Part shown: positions 46,050-58,429 of the stretch, one piece after another
Layout: the number at the start of each line of letters is the position of its first letter
How positions within the stretch are numbered: the first letter of the stretch is position 1
NCBI GenBank assembly: GCA_026826555.1
Contig: JAKSZT010053764.1
Span: 37,677,520-37,741,519, forward strand
Direction of reading: 5' to 3'
Length of the DNA: 64,000 bases
Source: Tolypeutes matacus
Taxonomy: Eukaryota; Chordata; Mammalia; Cingulata; Chlamyphoridae
The notes under the pieces: model-generated
The model's database searches: none
Told to the model about the DNA's origin: nothing
Seen by the model: the letters and a program-made list of their open reading frames with translations, nothing else
Position numbers and translations under genes: made by a program

Positions 46050-47780
46050 CTGGAAGTGTAATGGACAGCAAAAGAAAATGTAAAGTGCAATATAAATAAT
46101 TCACGAATTATATAATGCAAATGTGGATTAACAATGATTATTCCAAGTTGTTTCATAACCGTAAGTGCTATTCTGCTAACTGATCATCACTATAAATAAT
46201 TTTGTTGAGGAAACATATTTGGTCTTAAAGTGTTGATTCTAAATAATTAGAATGGTTAAAAAGGCAAATTTTACCTTAAAAACAAAAACAAAAAAAAAGG
46301 ATACATCAGGTTCTTAAGTAAATTGTTTCTAAGAGATGAACAGTCTAAACTGAGAGCAGCAGGACTTCTAAACGGCCAGTACTCTTGGACTCTGTCAAGT
46401 TTCTGAGGATCAATGCTATTATGATCTCATCTCTCTAGTCTATGACCTCACAAAGGTCTGGAAAGATTGTAGCCACAGTCATATCTGAGTCCAGGAGACC
46501 ATGTATATATATGAATTAATGAAGAACTATATCTGTTTTAATAAAATGAATGATATCCATTTCCTATGAAAACAATTAACCAGTTAGCATGATCAGAAAA
46601 GAAATGAATAAATACAGTGCAGATTCCAATTAGTGTGGTTCGTTAAAATGTAGCTTAGATTTTTTTAAAAAGTAAATTGAGCATATAATGAAATGGCACC
46701 AAGTATCAGTGATTTCATGTCTGGTGAAATTTTAAAACTTGTATTATTTCATGTTCTGTACCCAAATAACATATGTAACACAATCTTTCACTTTGACTTC
46801 TTAAAAATTAAGGTTCACAACCAGCATGTGCAAGTGCTTACCAAAACTTTCCCCACGACACACTCACTGCAAACAAACCACGTAAATTAATGCGTATGCT
46901 CTAAATTCCACTTTGTTCCTCATAGTGTCTCTTACCACCCCACCCCACCCCACCCCACCCCCGCCAATTTGCAGCTCCTAATTTCTAGAGGCTGAGAAAT
47001 CTAACCAAAAGTACAAGCAAATGCTGAGTGAAGACCTGAGGGATTCTCCCATGAATAAAGTGCATCTATTTTCATTTGCCTAGTGTTCTTCTGGTCCACT
47101 TCTAGGTTCTTTCTCTTACTCCAGGGGGCTGAAGCCAGTAGACTGGTAACTTATAGATAAATAACTATTTTTAACAACTGAGAAGAATTCCTTCCATTAA
47201 TCAGGACCTGACTAGTGCTATACTGCTATAAACCTGTTAAGGGGGAAAATTCTAGATTTCTATAGATTAAAGATTTTTAATAATTTAAGTTGCCGTAAAG
47301 TTTCTCAAACGTTCTCACAGCTACAAGTCAAAATGTTCAAAGTGATAATTCAGGTTACAACCACTGGCATATTTACTACGTAAAGAAACAGGCAATGCTG
47401 AATGGTGTGGAGGAAATTCTCTAGCTCTACAATATAAGACGATTTTCATTAGCGCCTGGAATGAAAATCGGTAGCACCTACTCAATTGTAAAACCTAGCC
47501 ACGGTGAGACTGAAAAATATTTAAAGGGTTGGAGAGAGAAGGCGGGCAGACAATTCTTTAATAAGCCATTTTTGTCATTACAGTTTGTTTACTAACCACA
47601 TTAAATGTTGGCGATTTGACCAAAATTATTAAAGACTTTCTTCCAAACAACAGCAAAAAAAGAAAAAAAAAATCCTGCTCTTTTACTTTTCAATAGATGG
47701 GAAAACTGGGGTGGGAAGCGCTATGTTCAGAAAGTAATTCACAATACCTCATTCATGCATGAAAGCCAAATTTCACCCAT
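46050..47780. other. GKAP1 intron 1 next to the promoter, no gene seen
   Basis: A (CCCCA)n tract lies at about 46935-46962. The rest is AT-rich with no recognised element up to the CpG island. Confidence 0.4.
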
Positions 47781-47899
47781 AGGCTGCTAACCGATGCTCC
47801 AAAACTTACTCGCACAAAGTAGAGAAAGAAATAGGGCTGGGCGAGACCTGACTTGGGCAAAGCAGCGGCTTCAAGACCTAGAAGGGAGAAAACGAGTCA

Positions 47900-48780
47900 G
47901 GTCGTCGCACCAGAAATTTCCGAGCGCCTGGCTCTCCCGGAGCGAGTGCGGGAGGAGGCGGCCCTCGTGGGGCAAAACTGCGGGCGCAGAAGGGGCGGCG
48001 GGGCTGGGGCGGCTGCACCTGTCACTCGGCCACGGCGCGAAGGCCTGCGGTCGGGTGCGGGTCCCTCCCGCCGCCCCGAGCCTTCCGCCGAGCATCGGGG
48101 CCGCGGGCCTTCCCGGGAGCGGCCCTCCTGCGCCCTCTGCGCTGAGGCTCCGGCCCGCGGGGTCCGTTGCCTCAGGCCGAGGCCGGGGAGCGGAGGGGAG
48201 CGCGGCCGAGCCGCCACCCCCGCCTCAGGGGCGCCGGAGCGGGCACCCGCGAAACGTGCCCGTCCTCTGTACTCACCGGGCCTCGCCGGCCGCCGGCTCG
48301 GCCCTCCTCTCCCTCCTCCCCCCGCCGCCGCTCCCGCGGCTCCCCGGGCGGCCGCACTGGGCGTTGGGACCGGGCTGGGTCAAGTGTCGGGAGGGACGAG
48401 GCGGGCTCGCGCCGGGCGGGGGTCGCGCGTGAGCCTCGCGGGCGGGGCGCTGGGTACTAGCTGGTGCGCGGGCGCGGGCCGGCTGGGCGGACCGCGGCGG
48501 CGAGCGCGGCCGCAGGCTGCCGGCTGCAGGCTGCGGTGAGGGGCGGGGAGAGCGCGGCTGCGAACGGTGGGCGGGAGGGAAGTCCCAGCGGAGGGGGCGG
48601 TGTGAGAGCCGCAGGGCGGGGAGCCGGGGGCGGGGCCTGGAGCGCCCTCAGCCGCGCGCGGGGGTTTGTTTATTTTCGTGGTTGGTTGCGGCGTTGGCGC
48701 GTGGGCACAGGTTCGCCGGTGACGTGAGCGCCCAGAGTTGGGGTGAGGACCAGAACCACCTGCCGGGGAAGGGGAGCTAC
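47900..48780 (-). promoter_or_regulatory. CpG-island promoter of GKAP1
   Basis: A sharp island of GC-rich, CpG-dense sequence sits in an otherwise AT-rich window. It holds several Sp1-type GC boxes (GGGCGGGGC at 48440-48448, one near 48540, GGGGGCGGGGCC at 48626-48637) and a CRE-like TGACGTGA at 48720-48727. No TATA box is evident near the exon 1 donor, which suits a TATA-less housekeeping promoter with dispersed starts. The island extends on both sides of exon 1, so transcription in the plus direction is possible, but I see no plus-strand gene starting here. Confidence 0.85.
48277..48480 (-). other. GKAP1: GKAP1 non-coding exon 1 (3' boundary supported, 5' end approximate)
   Basis: On the minus strand a near-ideal splice donor, GCCCG|GTGAGTACAG, sits at 48276-48271 inside the CpG island, about 8.5 kb upstream of the start-codon exon. 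GKAP1 is known to have an untranslated first exon in a CpG island, so I read the bases above 48276 as exon 1. The transcription start cannot be placed from sequence; the upper bound given is a guess near a cluster of GC boxes. The long open frames over this stretch on both strands come from high GC content and resemble no protein I know. Confidence 0.6.
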
Positions 48781-49124
48781 GGGGGCCGGGCAGGGTCCAA
48801 ACGTCTTACGTAGGCTGAGGTGCCGCTGTCTTGGGGGTTACGGGAAAGAGAAGGGCTTTTCCAGAGCGCGTGGAAGGACGGAGACCTCTCGAGCAAGTAG
48901 GACCCCTGGCCACTCGCCTGCAGTTCGACGGTATCCCCCGCATCGCCGAGAGCAGTTAGAGGGCCACGGAGTGGAAAAGAACTGTGGGACCTGATGGCCG
49001 GGGTTCCCAGCACCCGGGGACTGCACCTCCAGTTAGTGCAGGCCAGATGGTCCTGCAAATCAAGATTTGAATTACAAGAATGCATCAGGTCTCTGTAAGG
49101 AGAATAACATTGCCCAGTTCTTTG

Positions 49125-49320
49125 CAGAGTTGCACAGCGCTTTTCACGTTATCTAATTTGATGCTTCTTCAGGTAGTAGTAGATTGATTTTATAAGAGAA
49201 GTTCAGTGACTTACCCAAAGCCTCAGAAGCTAATAAATATCAGAGTCCCAGCCCAGAGTTACCGACTTCAAATTCTGGTCGTTTACTACCGCAACACATT
49301 ATCCCCTAAATCAATTCCAC
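49125..49320 (-). repeat. MIR, antisense
   Basis: 'gttcagtgacttacccaaag' and 'agagtcccagcccagagtta' are the classic MIR antisense order, just upstream of the GKAP1 promoter. Confidence 0.75.
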
Positions 49321-49408
49321 TCAACTAATATTAGACACACACACACACATCATAGGAAATGGGGTAATACTACAGGGTTATAGTGGAGAGTTTAAAATGT
49401 TGCTTTTT

Positions 49409-49504
49409 GAGGATGGATGTGGCTCAATTGGTAGGGCGTCTGTTTCCCATATGGAGGGACCTGGGTTCGATCCCTGGGACCTCCCGGTTAAAAAAAAATA
49501 AAAA
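49409..49504 (+). mobile_element. DAS-like SINE monomer
   Basis: 'ggatgtggctcaattggtag' head, B-box 'gggttcgatccctggg', then A-tail. Confidence 0.88.
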
Positions 49505-49793
49505 AAATGCTCTCCTTGCCCTCAAATAAAGTTATAATTTTTACAAACTGCAATAGGTGCCACATAAACAATGCAAGTGGTCCTGCCAAGGATCGAAAAA
49601 TCTTTCATATTTGTCTGGGTGATCAGGAAAGACAGCAGGAAGGAGGAGGCATTTGGGACTGACCTTGAAGTTGGGGGAGGATTTTACATCAAGAGAAGAT
49701 AGCAGGACAAAATATATGATTCTGAATCCGTGAAAGTCGTGTTGAGGAAAGAACAAACGGCAAGACTCAAAGGCATGTTAAGAAGTGGCAGAG

Positions 49794-49962
49794 GGAAGCG
49801 GCTGTGGCTCAATCAGTAGGGCTCCCGTTTATCAAATGGGAGGCCCTGGGTTCGGTTCCCGGGGCCTCCTGATGAAGGCAAGCCTGCCCGCGCGGCGTGG
49901 TTAGCTGACCCAGCAAGGGGGGGGATAAATGAATGAATAAATAAAATCTTTAAAAAAAAAAA
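49794..49962 (+). mobile_element. DAS-like SINE, long form
   Basis: 'ggaagcggctgtggctcaat' head, B-box and CG-rich body, with part of the usual body before the G-run missing. Target duplication 'agaagtggcagag' at 49781-49793 and 49963-49975. Confidence 0.92.
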
Positions 49963-50248
49963 AGAAGTGGCAGAGACAAAGCACGATGAGGCCTAGGAAG
50001 CCAAAGGGAGAAATTCAGAACTTTGAGTGTTCGTGATTCAAAAGATTTTGAGAAGAAAAGAAAGGTTTTGTCTTTGTACTATTGATCTCTCTGTGAAGGG
50101 ATGCAGAAATTAGGGATTGGAAGACTGCCGGAGAGATCTGCAATAAGCCAGGTGAAAGGTACTGATGAGTCTGAACTAAAGGTAGGATGGGAGGAATGAA
50201 AAGAACATAGTTGAGAGATGATGTGGATGCAGAATCTACAGAATTTAG

Positions 50249-50350
50249 GGGGTCAGATGTGGCTCAACTGGTTGGGCGTCCATCTCCCCTATGGAGGGAC
50301 CCGGGTTCGATCCCCGGGACCTCCCGGTAAAAAAAAAAAAAAAAAAAAAA
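50249..50350 (+). mobile_element. DAS-like SINE monomer
   Basis: 'cagatgtggctcaactggtt' head, B-box 'gggttcgatccccggg', then a 22-base A-tail. The tail is long and pure, which suggests a fairly recent insertion. Confidence 0.88.
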
Positions 50351-50649
50351 TTCAGCAATTGATTGAGTGGCTGATGGGAGGAAGAGAAATTAAAGGTAGC
50401 TGAGGTTTTGGGTTTGTAGACAATTACTAGAAATTGAAAAGTTAAGAGAAGGAACTACTTTTTGAGAGATTGGACAGTTTGAAGGGTTGACAAGCCAGTT
50501 AGAGGGGGCCACTGAAAAGTTTGAAATTACGGTTTTAAAATCTAGATAACAGGGCTGAACTAAAAATTAGATTGGGGAATGAGCAGCCTAGCAGTGATAT
50601 AACTGTGAGAGAGGAAAAAACAAAGGGTGGAATCTTGGAGAACATCTTT

Positions 50650-50815
50650 AAAACCTTGCTACTTAAAGTGTGGGCAATGGACCAGCCTCACTGGCATCAG
50701 TATGGATTTGTTAGAAAGGCAGAATCTCAGCCCCCCTCCCCTATGCTACTGAATCAGCATCTTCAAGTTAACAAGCACCCCTAGGTGATTTGTATCAAAT
50801 TAAAGTTTGTGACTC
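50650..50815 (+). repeat. MER5A-like hAT DNA transposon remnant
   Basis: 'cttaaagtgtgggcaatgga', 'gttagaaaggcagaatctca', 'actgaatcagcatcttcaa' and 'aggtgatttgtatcaaatta' follow the MER5A order. Confidence 0.75.
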
Positions 50816-50819
50816 TGAT

Positions 50820-51250
50820 CTATATAAGAGACACCAACAAAAAAAGAAGGGATCAGAAAAGTTGAAGAAGAACCAGGGTAATACAGAATCACCAAAGCAA
50901 GGTAAATTGGCTTTTCCCAAAGGCAGGGCAGGAAGGGGTGTTGATCAACAATATCCAAAACCACAGAGACTGAAAAGTTCAAGGAAAGAAGGTATGTTTG
51001 GATTTTGTGATTAAGTGGTATGGTCGTTAGTGACCATGTTCCAATTGAAATCTTGGAAACTGCTCCTTTGTGATCAGGGACAGCCTACATACCTACCCCC
51101 CCCCCCCCCAATTCCCAAGTATTCGGGACATACTGAGGTAGGTTGTGGATGTGGTGGCGGGAGAAAGTAGAACTTTTCTTCTAATTGCTTTTATTTTCTC
51201 AGTGAAATAAGAAGCAAGATCGTTTTGTCAGACTTCTAATTGTCCATCAC
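50820..51250. other. No gene; poly-C run
   Basis: A C-run lies at about 51099-51109. Nothing else is assigned. Confidence 0.4.
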
Positions 51251-51254
51251 ATTT

Positions 51255-51690
51255 TATTTTCCCCTTCTTCCTGGGCACACATGACTCTTCTCAGCCTCTC
51301 TTGCAGTTAGGTAAGGGCACGTATTAAGTTCTTGCCAATGGAATGTGAGCAGAACTGATGTCTGCCACTTTCAGGCCAAGGCCTTTTAGAGAGTACTTGT
51401 GCCTTTTTCATGTGCTTTTCCTTTCTGCCAGCTGGCCCCTAGGCACAGTGACCCTGTTTTAGTTATGCAGATGACTACAAGCCTTTGGGATTGGCAGAGC
51501 CACAAGGTAGAAGGTGTCTGGATGAAGGAGCACTACACCACCTACCTGAAACACCTGGATCATTACGTTGAGTAAGATCTAAATTTACGTGAGTAAGATC
51601 TAAATTTCTATTGAATTGGAGACATAACATGGGGATCCGTTTGTTTTAGCAGTTTAGCTTACTCTAGCCAATATAGTCATTAACTGAAAG
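51255..51690 (+). repeat. Retroviral-type LTR remnant (MLT/MST-like)
   Basis: 'ttgccaatggaatgtgagca', 'gatgtctgccactttcaggc', and 'ttgttttagcagtttagctt' near the end match a mammal-wide LTR class. A 17-base direct repeat around 'gagtaagatctaaattt' (near 51570-51607) lies inside. Confidence 0.5.
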
Positions 51691-51699
51691 TCATGAGAG

Positions 51700-52945
51700 G
51701 GAGGGGTTTTGGAGATGTAAGGAAAGAGGAAAGTGGGAAAGTGAATTGACTCAGGAAACGTAGTAAGAGCTCCAGGCTCGATTGAGGACCCACTGGCTTA
51801 GAGCTCATGAATTTATAGTGAGACAAGTCCATATGGTTGTATATTTTTCTCAGATCATTTTCAGTTGCTCCTGTGCAGGCACTGAGTAGGCAATTTTGGA
51901 TTGACAAGCTCTGAAGTTTGTCCAGGCAAGTATGATAGGGAGAGAGGGGCAAAGTAGTTGAGGGTATAAGCAGAGGAGGCACTATAATTTCAAATGTGGA
52001 AAAATGTGAGGCTAAAGGAAACAGTGAAAAGATTGGATGAATGGACTGATATTTCTGATCAGGTTGAATTGTTGGAGTTTAGGTACTATAGGGAATGACC
52101 TGGATAGATAGATTAGGGTCGGAGAATAGGAGGCTTGAAGTTAAAATTAGGAGGGGCTATAGTTATTGGTAACATCAAGTTGTAAGAACAGTCTTCAGAA
52201 TGGATAGCTGAAGTAGCAGAGAGTACAAGATCATTTGATGAGAGGTCAAAGAACTGAAAGGCAGTAAGAGTTTTGAAAGGAACATTCGCATAACTTATAT
52301 ATGTATATATAAACTATATATAAACAAAGAGTTATCACGAGTTATATTTTTTTAATATTAGGGTGGTATAGGAGAAAAATACATCTAATGTAAAGTAAAC
52401 CATGAACTAGAAAAAAAAACGGGGGTTTGGAACAATTGGTTATTAGGAAAAAATAAAAAGCTGGATTCCTTAAAATCCAGTACTATTAGAGTGATAGTGA
52501 GGGGATGAGCGGTTGAATTCTTTGAATTAGGATGTGTTCAAGACCATTAGGCAATTTTAAGTTTTATCTTACTAATGTGGGGCTAATTGCTTCTCTTTGA
52601 CCTCTCAAATTACAGATGGTATGGGCTTTTTTTCAGAGGAAATACACATCTGTTTGTATTATAAAACTAAACACATCAGCTTCCCAGCTTATATGACTAT
52701 CTTAAGAATTTGTTACAAACTATCTACTTGGTTTGTTCTACCTCCACCATGAACCTCAAATAGGTACATCTGCAATGATGCTAGCTTTACCATATCAGAT
52801 AATGCACAATAAATGTTCAAATCTACATTAGAAACCTCAGGTATAGCTTAAGCTAATAAAAAAAAAAAAAAAAAAAGGGAATTGACTGGTGGCCAGACAA
52901 ACTGAAACTAACAAGATCACCTATAGTCTAGAAAACGATGAACCA
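51700..52945. other. Upstream of GKAP1, no gene seen
   Basis: AT-rich sequence with an A-run at about 52858-52876. I could not assign repeats. Confidence 0.4.
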
Positions 52946-52949
52946 GGTT

Positions 52950-53110
52950 ATATAGCATAGGGGCTCTGGAGTCAGATGCCAGGGCTTGAATCATAGAACC
53001 CACCTCATGGGGTCATTGTAAGGATAACACATGTAATATATATAATGCATAAAAACATTTAAAAGATTGTCTAGTACATATAAGCCCTCAATAAATATTA
53101 AATATTGTTA
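52950..53110 (+). repeat. MIR
   Basis: 'ggggctctggagtcagatgc', 'cctcatggggtcattgtaag' and 'taagccctcaataaatatta' are MIR landmarks. Confidence 0.75.
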
Positions 53111-53414
53111 TTCTATTTATGTACTTATAACCAATAACTTAATTATGTAATTGTCTATAACAATACTTGGAAAATATTTTCATCACACATACACACGATA
53201 ACACCTAATAGTAAGGAGACTTTCAGTTAAACATGGTACATCAAACACAGACTTTTCTCCACTTAGTCCAGATACTTCATTAAAATGACAGTGATGGAGG
53301 AAAAAAGGAATAAACTCAGAAACACAAAGCAAACAGAAAAAGGGATTATCGCTGAAGAAGGATGTCAGCATTGTAAGATTATGATTGCAAGTAGAACTAA
53401 TTCTTCATTAGCAC

Positions 53415-54029
53415 TGTGGCAGTTTGAGATTATTTATGAACCCCCCAAAAGATAAGGATTATGTTTGTAAACTGGTCTATTCCTGTGGGTGTGATACCCT
53501 TTGAATGTATTAGATTCAACTGAGATGTCTTAGATTAAATTATGTTAAGATTAGAGCTTTGATATGACCACATCAATAGGGTGTAACTCAGGTTAAGTCC
53601 CCGCCCCCTTGATGGGCTGATAAAAACAGGCATTCATTCAAGAAGACACAGAAGATACACAGGGAGAGAGAGAGAGCACGGCATAAGCACGTGCTCCATA
53701 AGCACGGCAGAGAAGAGAACTTTGATCCTGCAGCCCCGGGAAGATGAGCCATTCTCCTGATAGTTTTCAGCTGAGCCCAGAAAGAAACAAACAAACCCTA
53801 TGCCAGCCTGTAGCTGAGAATAAGGAAGGCCAAACCCTTGTAGAGATTGCCCGCCATCTTGCTTCAACACGTGGCAACTGACTTGGGTGAGAAAGTACCT
53901 CTTATGGTACCTTGAGTTGGACTCTTTAGGGCCTTGTAACTATAAGCTTTTACCCCAAATAAATACCCTTAATAAAAGCCAACTGATTTCTGGTACTTTG
54001 CATCAGCACCCCTTTGGCTGACTAATACA
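53415..54029 (+). mobile_element. Solo LTR, second copy of the 9501-10000 family
   Basis: It starts TGTGGCAGTTTGAG and ends CTGACTAATACA. The flanks 'agcac' (53410-53414) and 'agtac' (54030-54034) form a 5-bp duplication with one mismatch. It shares 'caacacgtggcaa', the AATAAA context and the 3' 30 bases with the other copy and is about 115 bases longer. No internal viral genes. Confidence 0.85.
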
Positions 54030-54034
54030 AGTAC

Positions 54035-54675
54035 TTTAAAGTTAACTTTCTCAAGAAAATCGAATAAATTCGTGCTCTAAAAGCTACAATATTTTCATTC
54101 TACCTCCACATTGTTCACTGCAAAATAGAAATGTCAGTATTGTTTTCATAGTATTCGACTTTCCTACCTCCTTCCCCTGCCTTTGCTGTGGTATTATTTA
54201 TGTACTATACCTATATGAGTATGGAATTATTCATACTTTCAAAAATAATTATTAAAAAAAAAAATACTTGACACTATAAAAAAAAGTATTTTCCTCGGGA
54301 GCCTGGCAGTGATTAATATTGATTTGTTATTTGAAGACATAGATGTAAAGATGTAGATATAAGTATAGTTATCACCTATAAATTATTTTTTTTTAATCTT
54401 GTGTACTGTCTCTGAAGAAAAAGGATTTGGGGAAGCAATAGTAAACCAGTCCAATTGCTTTATAAATTGTTAGGAATAAATGCAACCAGCTTTCTATAGC
54501 CTTCAGATTCATTAATGTGGCCCCTTTGTGATCTGAGACTGCCCCATCTGCCTATCCTCATCTCCAGCCATCTTTTATATCCAGCACTAATATAGTCAGT
54601 AATCAAGCAGGTGCTTATTTGGGACCTCCAATGTATTAGACCCATTATTGGACTGCTTGCAGCACCCTGAGCATA
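54035..54675. other. No gene seen
   Basis: AT-rich sequence, nothing assigned. Confidence 0.4.
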
Positions 54676-54679
54676 TGAT

Positions 54680-55135
54680 GTTGTTTCCCACTTCTTAGCC
54701 TTTACAATGGAATTTCCTGGTCTAAAATGCTATTTCTCTTATTCCTGTACCTTCCTAGAGCCCACTTGTCTATTAAGACACAAGGAGCACTTTAAAGGGA
54801 AAGCCTTCCCTTATCCCTAAAAGTAAGATGCCCTCTTCCATACTCCCAAAGCACCTCTATATTTTTACCAGAGCCTTTATATTCCCTTTACGTGGTGAGT
54901 CCCATAAAGGCAGGAACTTGGTCTGTCTTACTCACTGCTGTGTCACCATAGTGCCAGGCTCATTATCTGCATTCAAATGGTCATTGGATGAACAAACCCA
55001 AATGTAAATATTTGTTTGTCTTTCCTCAAGAAACTTTATGCCCCTTGATGGATGGATCTGTGGCTTATTAAATTGTTTCTTTTAATATTTAGTACTTAGC
55101 ATAGGACTTAGCACATAGAAGTGTGTTGAATAATT
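54680..55135 (+). repeat. L2 LINE remnant
   Basis: 'agccttcccttatccctaaa', 'cataaaggcaggaacttggt' and 'actgctgtgtcaccatagtg' follow the L2 3' order. Confidence 0.7.
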
Positions 55136-55519
55136 TAATTTTGTCAGTACCATCATTAATCTTTAAAATATATAGCATTGAGGAATATAGAGAAAGTATC
55201 CTCATGATAGAGACAGACATAGGGTGCTGAGGATGTTCCTTTGTGTTTCACTTAAATAGGAAAAAAAACATATGAAAGAACTGGTACTGCAAACTGTAAA
55301 TGCCAAAGGACCTAGCTCTGCTCTATGTTCTCACTGCCCTCAATCTAGAAATAAGGAAAATAGAAATAGTTCTTGGAAGATTAATCTTAAAATAACCAGC
55401 CAAGAATTTATCAACAATAATAACAAAAGTGGGATTTCTGCTCATTAAATTGGTTTGTATGAACAAACCTTACCTAAGGTCCTTGATTCATGACATGGTG
55501 TATTTCTAATCCAACTTTA

Positions 55520-55662
55520 CTGTCCACTGATCAATATACAAAAATTAGTTGCATTCTTATATGCTTGTAATAAACAATCAGAAATGAAATTTCAGAAAAT
55601 GAAATTAAGGAAACAATTCCACTTACAATAGCATCAAAAGGAATAAAATACTTAGGAATAGG
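55520..55662 (+). mobile_element. Older LINE-1 ORF2 piece, left of the full-length LINE-1
   Basis: Ends in 'aaaatacttaggaata', which is repeated (one mismatch) at about 63804-63820, where the same ORF2 resumes. Confidence 0.75.
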
Positions 55663-55906
55663 GAGTTCCAGGAAGATGGCATTGAACTAGGCAGGCAGGG
55701 CTCAACTCTCTCACAAAAACAATGGAGAAAGGGCCAAACGCTGCTTGAGGGACCTGCTTTGGGGGCCAGCAGACCAGAAAAGTGCTGCACAACTCCCAGG
55801 AGGGCAAGGGACAGAGAGATGAAGAACCCAAAACAACAAATGAGAGTTACTAAACCCTTGCAGCAGCCAGGAAAGGCTCCCATCCCCCACCCTCAAGACA
55901 TTAAGC

Positions 55907-56383
55907 CTCCCCAAATCCTCAAGCTTGAGGAATGAACAAACATAAGGAGGGAATGGAAGTCTGGACCAAAGCAGACTTATTATTATTCTATTAATGGAAG
56001 AACTTTTAACATTGATATAAAGACAGAGGTCACTAGAGGTTCTGAGGGGAGGGAGAGGGAAGAGTAGCTGTAAAGGGGGAATTTTGGGACATTGGAATGA
56101 TCCTGCATGATATTGCAATAATGGATATAGGCCATTATACATTTTGACAAAACTTATAAAATTGTGCGCTGCACAGTGTGAAACATAATGTAAACTATAG
56201 ACCATGGTTAGTAGCAATGCTTCAATATTTGTTCATCAATTATAAAAAAATGTTCCAAACTAATGAAAGATGTTATTAATAGGGGAAAATGTGAGGGGGG
56301 AGGAGTCGGGTATATGGGAATCCCCTATATTTTTGATGTAATTTAAAACTTCTTTAAAAATAAAGGAAAAAAAAAAAAAAAAA
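55907..56383 (+). mobile_element. LINE-like 3' UTR repeat nested in the LINE-1 5' UTR
   Basis: Same family as 13935-14395. Target duplications 'aagacattaagc' (55895-55906) and 'aagacatgaagc' (56384-56395), one mismatch; 18-base A-tail. Confidence 0.8.
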
Positions 56384-57149
56384 AAGACATGAAGCTTGGA
56401 TAAAACACCCGGCTCACTGCAGCCGACTGAGAGGGTAATAGATGTCTTCCTCCCTCTCGGCTGTTATAAGGGAAGAGAGAGGGTGAGTTGGAAGGCTTCT
56501 CTTCAGTGAATTTGGCCAGCAGAGCCCACTTTGAATCTCGGCTGTGGCCAGACCAGAAACACAGGAAAGCGGAGGTTGAAACAAACATGTCTGTGGAAAG
56601 TTTCGTCAATGAGTGCCATCTGCTGGCCAGTCATGAAATTGCAAGTAGATAAACTACTTTTAGGTCTCTCGTAAGTCCAAAAACTGGGAGAAAATCTGCA
56701 ACCATTAGTGAGTCCCTGGCTCCATTTTGATACCTTAAGCTGGGCAATTTTAAAGACTTAGAATAAGTTGAACCAAAAATCAAAGAAGATCTGTGGGGAA
56801 AAAAACACTAGGCAAAAGAGAAATTGACCATCAGAGTAAATTCACCAACATATTCAGGTGCCTAGACATCAGCAAAAAATTATAAGCCATACTAGGAAAC
56901 AAGAAGAAATGGCCCAGCCAAAGGAATAAACCAAATATCCTGATGGGACACAGAATTTAAGACAACTAATCAATGATACACAAATTTCATAAATCAATTC
57001 AAAGAATTAAAGGAAAATATGACTAAAGAGATAAAGGACATTAAGAAGACACTGGGTAAACATAAAGAACAATTTTAAAGCCTGCAAAGAAAAGTAACAG
57101 AGCTTATGGGAGCAAAAAACATAATGAATGAAATAAAAAATACATTAGG

Positions 57150-57497
57150 AGGGAGGCGGGTGTGGCTCAAGCAGTTGGGCACCTGCCTACCATATGGTAG
57201 TTCCCAGGTTTGGTTCCTGGTACCTCCTAAAGAAGATGAGCAAGACAGTGAGCTGATGCAACAAGATGACACAACAAAGAGACACAAGGAAGAAACACAA
57301 TGAGAGAAACAACAAGTAGGGAGCAGAGGTGGCTCAAGCAATTAGATGCCTCTTTCCCACATGGGAGGTCCTGGATTTGGTTCCTGGTGCCTTCTCAAAA
57401 GAAGACAAGCACACAATAAACAGACACAGAGAACAGACAGCAAGCAAGTGCAAACAATGGGCAGGGGGAGGGAATTAATAAATTAATAAATCTTTTA
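57150..57497 (+). mobile_element. DAS-like SINE dimer in LINE-1 ORF1
   Basis: Two units ('ggcgggtgtggctcaagcag' and 'gcagaggtggctcaagcaat') and a 3' end 'taataaatcttttaaaa'. Flanking 'aaaaaatacattagg' at 57135-57149 and 57498-57512. Confidence 0.88.
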
Positions 57498-57512
57498 AAA
57501 AAATACATTAGG

Positions 57513-57600
57513 GGAACAGATGTAGCTCAATGGTTGAGTACCTGCTTCCCATGTATGAAGTCATGGGTTCATTCCCAGTAACTCCTAAAAAAAAAAAAAA
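57513..57600 (+). mobile_element. DAS-like SINE monomer next to the dimer
   Basis: 'ggaacagatgtagctcaatg' head, degenerate B-box 'gggttcattcccag', then an A-tail. It sits immediately after the dimer's target duplication. Confidence 0.8.
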
Positions 57601-57737
57601 ATTACAGCCACATAAAGCAGAGTTGAGTTGCTTGAAGATAGCATTAGTGATTTTGAGGACAGAACATCCAAACTGGAAAAAAAAAGGAGAAAGGAAAGAG
57701 AAAAGAATGGGAAAAGATGGAATAGGGTCTCAGGGAA

Positions 57738-58319
57738 TTGAACGACAGTGCAAAGCACACAAACATACACGTTATTGGTGTCCCAGAAGGGGAAAGGAAT
57801 GGAAAAGTGAGGGAAAGAATATCTGAGGAAATAATGACTGAAAACTTCCCAGACCTTATGAAAGACATAAATATAAATATCCACGAAGGAAAGTGCACCC
57901 CAAACAGAATAAATCTGAATAGACCTACTCGAAGACACCTATTCAGAATGACAAATATCAGAGATAATGAGAGGATTCTGAAAGCAGCAAGAGAAAAGCA
58001 AAGCATCACATACAAGGGAACCTCAATAAGATTAAGTGCCAATCTCTCATCAGAAACAATGAAGGCAAGAAGAAAGTGGTATGATGTATTTACAGTATTG
58101 AAAGAGAAAAACTACCAGCCGAGAATTCTTTATATGGTAAAACTGTCCTTCAGAAAAAGGGTGAGTTTGAAGTCTTCAAAGACAAAAACTGAGAGAGTAT
58201 ATTACCAAAAGACTGGATTTACAAGAGATACAAAGGGAGTGCTGCAGTCTGAAAGAAAAAACAAACAAACAAACAAGGACAAGGGGCTTGGAGAAGAGTG
58301 TAGAAATGAATATTATTAG
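57738..58319 (+). pseudogene. LINE-1 ORF1 C-terminal part
   Basis: An open frame of 193 codons carrying NIHVIGVPEGE at the start of the RNA-recognition domain and NERILKAAREKQ, SSETMKARRKWYDVF and NYQPRILYMVKL in the C-terminal domain. These are ORF1p landmarks of the RNA-binding, trimer-forming protein. The N-terminal coiled coil is separated from it by the SINE insertions, so the protein cannot be made whole. Confidence 0.85.
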
Positions 58320-58429
58320 GAAGGGTAAATTGAAGGGTAAAAAGATAAACAATAGTAAAATATGACAACAGAAATACAAGGACAAAATGGATGAAGTAAG
58401 TAATGCCTTTACATAGTAACATTGAATGC

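Noticed and set aside
47794..48727. Long open frames (up to 228 codons) on both strands in the CpG island
   Set aside because: Stop codons are AT-rich, so GC-rich DNA gives long frames by chance. The translations are Arg/Gly/Ala/Pro-rich in all frames and overlap the non-coding exon 1 and promoter.
55711..56217. 168-codon minus-strand frame
   Set aside because: It runs through the LINE-1 5' UTR and the nested repeat in antisense, so it cannot be a conserved gene.
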